NCBI GenBank assembly: GCA_021521415.1
Contig: JAIQDT010001725.1
Span: 1 to 64,000 of the forward strand
Reading direction: 5' to 3'
Source: Bidens hawaiensis
Taxonomy: Eukaryota; Streptophyta; Magnoliopsida; Asterales; Asteraceae
DNA length: 64,000 bases
Positions 57,786-64,000 of the stretch are shown one piece after another. The position numbers were made by a program, and so were the translations under genes. Each line of letters opens with the position of its first letter. The first letter of the stretch is position 1. The notes beneath the pieces were generated by a model. That model was not told the DNA's origin and searched no databases. It saw only the letters and a program-made list of their open reading frames with translations.

Positions 57786-58355
57786 TTTTTTTAGCTTTTT
57801 TTTCATACTCTGAAATTTTTAATTAAATAGAAACATAGATATTTCATCAACATAGCAGGTAGGCGGGAAACAAGTTGCGCCGCCACCCCCTTTTGAATTG
57901 CAAACCCTAACCTTCTAAAGACATACCCCTGCCCCTTTGGAGTCGATGCATTGCTATGCACAACCCATTGGACCCTGGTTAGGAAACGGGTAGCTTCCGG
58001 TGCCAAGGAGCCAAAGGTATCAAAATCCGGAGGGACAAAAACATGTTGGTTCTCTTCGCAGGCTTTAGCATGTTTCTCCAACTTCTTCGTTTCAGCCCTT
58101 TTCATTGCTTTCTCAGCTACAAACCCATTATCCCTCAAACCAGCTAAAGGAGATACCCCTGTGAGGTTAAAACAAGCGTGTTTTCCCCTGGCCCAATCAA
58201 AGACGAGCAAATCTGCCAGTCGTAGAGTGGATCTCCCTTCTGTGGTAAGGAAGTTTACGGGGGCTTCCTTTTTAGCTGATATCCCAGCTCGCCTTAAGAT
58301 GTCCCAAAGAACGTCCCGCGCCCCATCATGTCGGTATTTGAACCCAGGCATCTCC
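57786..58355 (-). mobile_element. 5'-truncated LINE insertion in TatB
   Basis: 570 bp bounded by perfect 10-bp repeats TTGTTAATTT (57776-57785 and 58356-58365). It is absent from the same place in TatA. The left edge is a T-rich run, i.e. an A-rich tail on the minus strand directly after the stop of a minus ORF (57803-58351). That ORF contains RGKHACFNLTGVSPLAG, HVFVPPDFDTFGSLAPEA and FAIQKGVAAQLVSRLP. I recall this domain at the C-terminus of plant ORFs annotated as non-LTR reverse transcriptases. Tail plus target duplication plus 5' truncation is the signature of target-primed reverse transcription. The fragment is open but lacks RT and endonuclease. Confidence 0.8.
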
Positions 58356-58365
58356 TTGTTAATTT

Positions 58366-58779
58366 AAGGATAATATATTCTTAACATTTATTTTTTCCAA
58401 GTTTTTAAGTAACAATGCAGATTTCGAAAAGAGATTCAATATCCAAGAGGTTGGCCACCTCTCCTTCACATTCGAGGTACTATCCTATTTCTCTTGGCCT
58501 AGCCCACGATTGGATATGACCCCCGATGGTCATATCCCCTACGGTTTAAAGGTTTTCACCTTTCTCACGATCTCCAGTTGCGCACGCTATCCGACGTATA
58601 GTTCGGGGCAGCGGGACCAGTACACGCTTAGTGGCTGATAATTTCGTTGTCTCCGGCTATACGGAGGATCCTACGAATTATGGTAGATGTACCATACCTC
58701 CGGTTTATAACGTTTTCACATTATCTCACGTTTGGGCTAAATCCCGGTTTGGGCGACTCCCCAGTTTACATCCGAATCT
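58366..58779. other. TatB non-coding region
   Basis: Homologous to TatA 43800-44210 in inverse. No gene; the ORF at 58647-58985 runs into the minisatellite and is spurious. Confidence 0.65.
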
Positions 58780-59000
58780 TTGGGCCAGTCCCTAGTTTGG
58801 GCTTGTCCCAGTTTGTTGGGCTTGTCCCCAGTTTATTTTATGGGCTTGTCCCCAGTTTGTTGGGCTTGTCCCCAGTTTATTTTATGGGCTTGTCCCCAGT
58901 TTGTTGGGCTTGTCCCCAGTTGCACGGGCTTGTCCCCAGATTACATGGGCTTGTCCCCAGTTGCACGGGCTTGTCCCCAGTTTAATGGGTTCGATCCCAG
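58780..59000. repeat. TatB minisatellite, GGGCTTGTCCCCAG units
   Basis: About ten units of 19-23 bp on GGGCTTGTCCCCAGTTT with variable spacers (TATTTTAT, TTGTT, GCAC). Inverse orientation and same location as the TatA array at 43604-43790. The ORFs through it (GLSPVCWACPQ) are repeat artefacts. Confidence 0.9.
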
Positions 59001-59739
59001 TTGATAATATGAATTCTTTGCAGCGGATTTTCTAAGTTTTTTCTGAAGATCAAGAAACTAAGGATCCCGGATCCTAAAGCTACTCTTGTAAGGAACATTA
59101 AGAGTTCAATACTTCTAGTAACTTAGGTCTATCTAGACCTTCTGGTATGATCTTTATTGATTAACTTAAGTTTGATATTTGTTGCAATAAATTTGGATAT
59201 TCCAGTTGGAAAGGCTATTTTTTTTTAAGTTGTTTAATTACTAAAGTCTTTAGCTATTTTCAGGATACTTTATCCTAAAACTTGTCCTTTGAGAAAATTT
59301 CTCTTATATAAATTTTATTAGCTGATAAAGATGTATTATCCTAAGATTTGCGCTTTAAGGATATTCTATCCTAAAACGATTTTTAAGGATCGTTTATCCT
59401 AAAAACCTTTTACTTAAGAATATTTGACAAACTATTAACAATGCTAAAATTATATGCAACAAGTTTTTGAGAATAAATAACAAGCAAATAGCCAAAAGAT
59501 TTATATTAATTAGAATAAGCCCCAAGGACTTATCCAAAATTCTTAACCCGGACTTCACCATACGAAAAGATGGACCATCCATCCGGGTTAAGTGAAAGTT
59601 ACTAATAGTTCATAAAGTGCAGGAAAATTAAAAACAGGGGCAACAAAGGCTTCATCCCCACAAACAGAGGATCCCTCCACCTTTGTCACCCCAGCAGATT
59701 GTCTTAAGGATCATGGATCCTTTACCCTAAATACTATTG
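59001..59739. other. TatB non-coding region with GGATCC and TATCCT words
   Basis: No gene. It shares TTAACCCGGAT..GGACCATCC with TatA about 30910-30940. Many AGGAT(A/C)(C/T) words. Confidence 0.55.
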
Positions 59740-59745
59740 TTTATT
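59740..59745 (-). terminator. Possible polyadenylation signal of TatB antisense gene
   Basis: AATAAA on the minus strand, about 90 bases after the stop at 59833-59835. Suitable position for 3'-end formation; not proven. Confidence 0.4.
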
Positions 59746-59832
59746 ACAGACCATAGAAATTGTTCATAAAAACATCAACACCAAATAAAAAAGTGGGCTC
59801 GGGCCTTGTCTTTAATATCCTTCATCGCCCAC

Positions 59833-61397
59833 TTAAGCTGCATCTTCAACCGCAACATCACCTTCCCCCTTGCCAGCTTCAACCGCCTCCTTAACACCAC
59901 TGGTCCCAGCCTCAGTGTTCTCAACCATCTCCTCGTAGTCCTCACCACCAAGGTCGTCAAGAGCAGCCTTCCATTTATCCACATCCCAAGCCGACTTGTC
60001 AAAAGCGGGATCACCAGCCTCCTTCGCCATATTGATCCGCTCCTTCATCAGTCGCCTGATCCACTGCCTCTTGACGTTGGGCTTCGGCTGAGGATATCTG
60101 ATCCTCCAGTTGTTTCTTGAGTTGGATCATATCTTTATCCTTAACAACCATAGCTTTCCCTAACCCTGATATTTTCTCGCTCATCTGAAGGATAGTCTTT
60201 TCGTAATGATCCCTCATAGCAATCACAGCCTATCAATAAGTTTTAAATCAGAATTGGGACAATATTGGATCCTAGAATACTAAAGGAAAGGATACAGTAT
60301 ACTTACAGAGCATACAATGTCACAGTGGGTCTCAGAATCAGAGGACCTTTTCCTCTTGGAAGCTGCAGCTTAGGCCCTGGTCGTGGCAGTCTTGGGCTCA
60401 GAGCTGGTGCCTGCCTTTGAAGTCTCGTTCTTAACAGCAGGAGAAACAACCATACAGTCGATGTCGTCGAGGGAGAACTTAAGAGCAGATTTTCCAGATT
60501 TCTTGGTGCCTGTAGAAGGGAATCGACAGATAAGTATTCTATTTTATTTTATTTACTTTAAAATTATTAACTTACTTGACATGTTTGAACTTGAGGAGAT
60601 ATCACAAAAACCTTCAGCAAACCGAGCTTGAAAGGTCCTGACTTTGGTATCCAATGCAAGGAACCGTTTTGCCTTTTCTTCTGTTCCAGGTAGCTTGCTC
60701 AATGAAGCGAAGTTCTCAACTGCAGACAACAAAAAGAATAAGGCTTAAAACTGAAGAATAAAGGATCCTGCTGTTCCATAAGGATCCAGGATCCTACCCT
60801 TCGTGACCCACGTTGAAGGAAGATCAGTCCCCCTGGTATTGAGTCGCGTTTAACGAAGAAAAATTGATTCCTCCACACGGAATCGTTTAGCGTGGCTTTG
60901 GAGATCAGATGGGGCTGTCGGGGCTTGGGTTTGAAAATAAAACAGGCAGAACCGAAGGTAGTGAGGGTATACAAATATGACAACTCCGGAAGGCCAAAAT
61001 CGTTTTTTTCCTCCTCGATAATTCTTTCGATAGTGCTGAGAACTCTCCAGATCATCGGCATGGCTTGTATGTAAGATATGCCGGTAGAATCGAAAAAACT
61101 TTGGGTAAAAGGCGGAAAAGGGTATTTATAGCCGATAAGAAAGGGAGTTGCCGGAAAGCAGACCCAAACCTTGGAGTAGACATCGCATCTAACGCTGGAT
61201 TCGTAGGGACGGAACAGGGTTTCGGAAGGAAACAATGTACGAAAATTGTCGACCTCGGGATCTGTTAGCTTACAAATTTCAGAAGATGGGTTGGCAAGCA
61301 GACATTGGGGTTCCATTTTGACTAGTTCGGAACCACCGGCGGACTGTTCAGAAGGTTTAGATGGGGCCGGAGAAGAAGAAGAAGAAACAACAGACAT
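59833..61397 (-). pseudogene. TatB antisense gene: Transposase_28-like domain plus coiled-coil tail, four exons
   Basis: Minus strand, opposite to gag-pol. Exon 1 60798-61397 (ATG 61395-61397), exon 2 60576-60719, exon 3 60307-60509, exon 4 59833-60229. Introns have GT donors (GTAGGA, GTAAGT, GTAAGT) and pyrimidine-rich AG acceptors. Exon 2 is 144 bp (TatA 150) and exon 3 203 bp in both copies. Exon 1: NPSSEICKLTDPEVDNF, VWVCFPATPFLIGYKYPFPP, YIQAMPMIWRVLSTIERI, NQFFFVKRDSIPGG. Exon 2: KAKRFLALDTKVRTFQARF. Exon 4: charged coiled coil (VKDKDMIQLKKQLEDQI), then FDKSAWDVDKWKAAL and an acidic end. A 1-base loss near the end of exon 1, a TAA in exon 3 and a shift in exon 4 break it. Antisense genes at this place are known from Tat elements such as Grande. 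Confidence 0.78.
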
Positions 61398-61473
61398 GAT
61401 TAAAGAAAATAAAGGTTGGAAGAATACCTTATGCATCGGATGAAGGTGTGTATATAATCAAAGATATAGGGCG

Positions 61474-61483
61474 GCATATATAG
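61474..61483 (-). promoter_or_regulatory. TATA box of TatB antisense gene
   Basis: CTATATATGC on the minus strand, about 80 bases before the ATG, matching the spacing of TATAAAAG in TatA. It lies between the gene and the polypurine tract. Confidence 0.55.
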
Positions 61484-61604
61484 ACGGTTATAATTAACCT
61501 TGGGGGCTAAATGGTAAATATTTTGGCAAAACCGTCCCATCTATCAGTTTTCACAGTAATTTTGAATTTCAAAATGACAGTTGTGTTCCACTGTCACCCG
61601 CCAT

Positions 61605-61616
61605 TTTGGGGGCAAT
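61605..61616 (+). other. TatB polypurine tract
   Basis: TTTTGGGGGCAA immediately before the 3' LTR. TatA has the corresponding sequence with a changed G run (TTTTGTGAGCAA, minus strand). Confidence 0.75.
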
Positions 61617-62519
61617 TGTTAGGCCACGATTTTTATACTGAGGATCCTTTATCCTTGACAGTCTTTTGGATGGTTTATCCTTGAAATATATATATCAGGA
61701 TATAAATGATCGACGATCCTCGGTATTACTTGTTTACTAATGATTGCATTTAGTATGGTGATGTGTTAGACAGGTATCGCAACTTTAAGACGTACTTGTG
61801 CAAGTTATCCTCACGAGACATCCTATAGCTGGAACATGGATCCAGGATCCTACCTCAATGAAGCTATTAATAGATGAAGTCATATGAAGATTAACGTGCA
61901 AATATCAACAACGGCTATGTGACTAATTCTTCCGCTTATTTCGCTACTGGGTGGCTATTGGCACGTGGTCAAAGATCGTGGAGCGGCTAAGTGGAAGACT
62001 TCCGGATAGATAGGAAATATTGTTAATGTTATTTTCTTATTTAAACGAGATTTGATCGAGTAGATAAACACATGTATTTTCACACACTAGAGCAGAACTA
62101 AACACTCTCTCTACACGCTAACATCTCTTGTATTCTCGATCATATACTCCAACATATTTGTAATCACGTTTTGTTCATTAATAAACTTGACGGTGATAGT
62201 TTTCACCGTCCGAGGGTTTTTTGTGCTGGAGACCACGATAATCATATACTCATCGACCAAAGGTTACCTTGTTGATCCTTGAGTGAAGTGACTTGACCAA
62301 AGATTAGCTTATTAATCCTTGACCGACGTCATTTCTTCAAAGATTACCTCGATAAGTTTTGACCGAAGTAAGACTATCCTGGTTAAGGGCTTTTTCCCTC
62401 GTGATCAAATCATTTTGTTCACCATTATTACGCTTATACACTTGTCGTTATTGAATTAGCACCTCACTTCACATAACAGATTTGGATACTTGATCCTTAG
62501 CTGATTTTTGTCCAAAACA
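61617..62519 (+). repeat. TatB 3' LTR
   Basis: About 99% identical to 50453-51354. Ends GTCCAAAACA, followed by the duplicated ACTTC and TatA gag sequence. Confidence 0.95.
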
Positions 62520-62524
62520 ACTTC

Positions 62525-63558
62525 CTTCCGGAATCTCAGGAATGGGTCGAACCACTCCTGGAACACTGGATATCATAACCTTCAGTTTCTATAGTTCCTT
62601 GGCCATGGCGAAATTGATACCTGTATCCTGAGTAGAACCAAGGTTAGTGTCTAAATATATATTATTATAAAGGTTACCTCTTTGTTGATTAAATGTTGGT
62701 ATCCCACGAGAGTATCCAGGATAAGAAGCATTAGCTATGATAGTTGGTCCACCAGAAGCAATGGTCTGCATAGGGATGAAATCTCTCCCATGGACTTCCG
62801 ACGACCTTTGATGTTGAAGTCCCGAGGATCCTTGACTTTGCATGAAGGACCCTTGAGGCTGAAAGTTGAAGGATCCTTGATGAAACAATCCAGACGATCT
62901 TGGTTGAAGGATAGAAGATCTTGGCTGAAGAATGGATGATCCTTGCTGGAGGATCGAGGATCCTTGAGCGTGTTGACCCATGGATCCTGGTTCCAGGATG
63001 GATGATCCTTGCTGGAGGATCGAGGATCCTTTAGCATGTTGACCCATGGATCATGGTTGAAGGATAGATGATCCTTGCTGGATGATCGAGGATCCTTGAG
63101 TGTGCTGACCCATGGATCCTGGTTGAAGGATAGAAGATCCTGGTTAGAAAATTGATGATCCTTGTTGAAGGATGGAGGATCCTTGAGCATGTTGTGCCCC
63201 AGATCCTGGAGTGGTAAAAATCCAGCATCCTAGGCATCAAGAGAGTCTGATCCTCCATTGGCCTCTTTGTCTTCTTAAGATCTTCAATTTGTCATAGGAT
63301 CTTCTGGTTGATCATGTTCTGCTGCTCCATTTACACCTTAACCTGTGAAAACATAGCAGAAACATCATTGTTATAATTTACCACAAAAGTGGCGGCAATG
63401 GTCTTTGATCCTTGGAAGACTGGAGTCTGCATCTTGCTCCCAGCAGCGTTGGTCCTCTGTACTCCCATGGGTGGTGGAGGCATCAGCAATGAAGCCTTTG
63501 ATGAGAGATAAAGTGATGAAGGAATGGTGGTTGAAGCAGAGGTTTGTTGAGAGGCCAT
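62525..63558 (-). pseudogene. TatA gag, N-terminal part
   Basis: Minus strand, starting at ATG 63558 (MASQQTSASTT). A Ser/Pro-rich start, FSQVKV helix region, then a repeat-rich stretch of QGSS/LQP units (62800-63200) open in several frames, then FIPMQTIASGGPT, RGIPTFNQQRGN and FAMAKEL. It runs to PIPEIPEGS at the TatB insertion point, and the sentence continues at 50447. Stops and shifts separate the pieces (for example near 63330 and 63050). Confidence 0.87.
62800..63200 (-). repeat. GGATCC-rich coding repeats in TatA gag
   Basis: Irregular units of 18 and 66 bp with AGGATCCTT, AGGATGGATGATCC and similar words. Homologous in kind to TatB 51804-52067 but with different unit number and order. 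Confidence 0.75.
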
Positions 63559-63623
63559 TGGTAATGGTATAGGTTGAAAATGTTGAAAATTTATGAAAAA
63601 TCTTCTGGATTAAAGCACCACTT

Positions 63624-63641
63624 GCCCCACGGTGGGCGTCA
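63624..63641 (-). other. TatA primer binding site
   Basis: Minus strand TGACGCCCACCGTGGGGC, three bases from the 5' LTR. It differs from TatB by one base in the TGGCGCC core, which is consistent with age. Confidence 0.75.
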
Positions 63642-63644
63642 AAT

Positions 63645-64000
63645 TGTTTTGGTCGAAAATCGGTTTAAGGATAATATAACCAAATGTGATTTTGTGAGGT
63701 AGAGTGCTTGTATAACAATGATGATTATATAGCTAAAATATGGATCAACACCGTGATTTGTTAAGAGAAAAATCCTTTGATCGAATTATGATCGCTGGCA
63801 CAAAAACCCCGGGTAATGACAATTGTCGATCACCACTATACTAATCAAGAAAAAGTGTTACAATGGTGGAGCTTATGATCGGTGATTACAAATGTAGCAA
63901 AGTGTGAGCAATAACAGCTAGATAATCCTTCGAGTTGTACAGTGTAAAGGTGTGCGTTTTACCTAAACCGATCATAGCTTTATAAATACAAAAAGAAACT
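63645..64000 (-). repeat. TatA 5' LTR, cut by window edge
   Basis: Starts TGTTTTGGTCGAAAATCGG on the plus strand and matches 21067 onwards through CATAGCTTTATAAATAC. The rest of the LTR and the outer target duplication lie beyond the window. Confidence 0.92.

Larger units (their letters stand above)
50453..62519 (+). mobile_element. TatB: young Tat-lineage Ty3/gypsy element, 12.1 kb
   Basis: Inserted into TatA gag in the opposite orientation, with a perfect ACTTC duplication (50448-50452 and 62520-62524). The two 902/903-bp LTRs differ by about nine substitutions and one 1-bp indel by eye (about 99% identity). Order: LTR, PBS, gag, protease, RT, RNase H, second RNase H, integrase, LINE fragment, minisatellite, antisense gene, polypurine tract, LTR. 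The dual RNase H places it in the Tat lineage. Coding regions carry many breaks despite the young LTRs. Confidence 0.93.
21067..64000 (-). mobile_element. TatA: old Tat-lineage Ty3/gypsy element, interrupted four times
   Basis: One minus-strand element whose 3' LTR is at 21067-21697 and whose 5' LTR starts at 63645 and runs off the window. In sense order: LTR, PBS, gag (63558 down to 49327, split), pol remnants (49327 down to 44286, split), minisatellite, antisense gene (plus strand, split), LTR. Removing the insertions at 22339-29512, 31263-43586, 45605-48094 and 50453-62519, each with its own target duplication, restores collinearity with TatB. Protease and most of RT are deleted. The Tat lineage is indicated by the dual RNase H architecture seen in TatB and by the TGGCGCC-type primer site. 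Confidence 0.88.

Noticed and set aside
58647..59004. Plus ORFs with GLSPVCWACPQ repeats
   Set aside because: Translation of the TatB minisatellite; readable in more than one frame.

Overview
This is plant nuclear DNA, and almost all of it is transposable elements. There are Ty3/gypsy and Ty1/copia LTR retrotransposons with initiator-Met tRNA primer sites, a Tat-lineage gypsy family with two RNase H domains, a hAT DNA transposon and a LINE tail. The style of the LTRs and the proteins after pol in the copia element look like Asteraceae, but this is recognition from memory; eudicot is safer. I see no intact host gene, rRNA, tRNA gene or CRISPR array. Every coding region has frameshifts or stops.

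Layout, left to right. 1-3960: AT-rich spacer with a dimeric tandem array. 3966-12270: a decayed Ty3/gypsy element, TSD TGGAA, about 2.5-kb LTRs. 13463-17060: a hAT transposon with a broken minus-strand transposase. 18076-19920: a solo LTR whose U3 carries ten CACGTG G-boxes. 20192-20812: a solo Tat LTR, TSD TCACT. From 21067 to beyond the right edge: one old Tat element (TatA, minus strand), cut into pieces by four later insertions. These are a gag-only gypsy element (22339-29512, TSD TGGAT), a 12.3-kb Sirevirus-like copia (31263-43586, TSD ATAGC), a solo LTR (45605-48094, TSD ATTTC) and a young Tat relative, TatB (50453-62519, plus strand, TSD ACTTC). TatB contains a 570-bp 5'-truncated LINE copy flanked by 10-bp repeats.

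The most interesting system is in the Tat family. Both copies carry a four-exon gene between pol and the 3' LTR, antisense to gag-pol, with a TATA box just upstream of its ATG. Intron positions and exon lengths agree between the diverged copies. The product has an N-terminal domain resembling the 'putative gypsy type transposon' family (PF04195, Transposase_28) and a C-terminal coiled-coil tail. Other points of note are the accessory ORFs after pol in the copia, family-specific short DNA words (GGATCC in Tat, GCGAAGTT/AACTTCGC in copia), and a piece of integrase pasted into TatB gag.

All boundaries come from reading LTR ends, target-site duplications, primer sites and homology between copies by eye; no alignment or database search was run.
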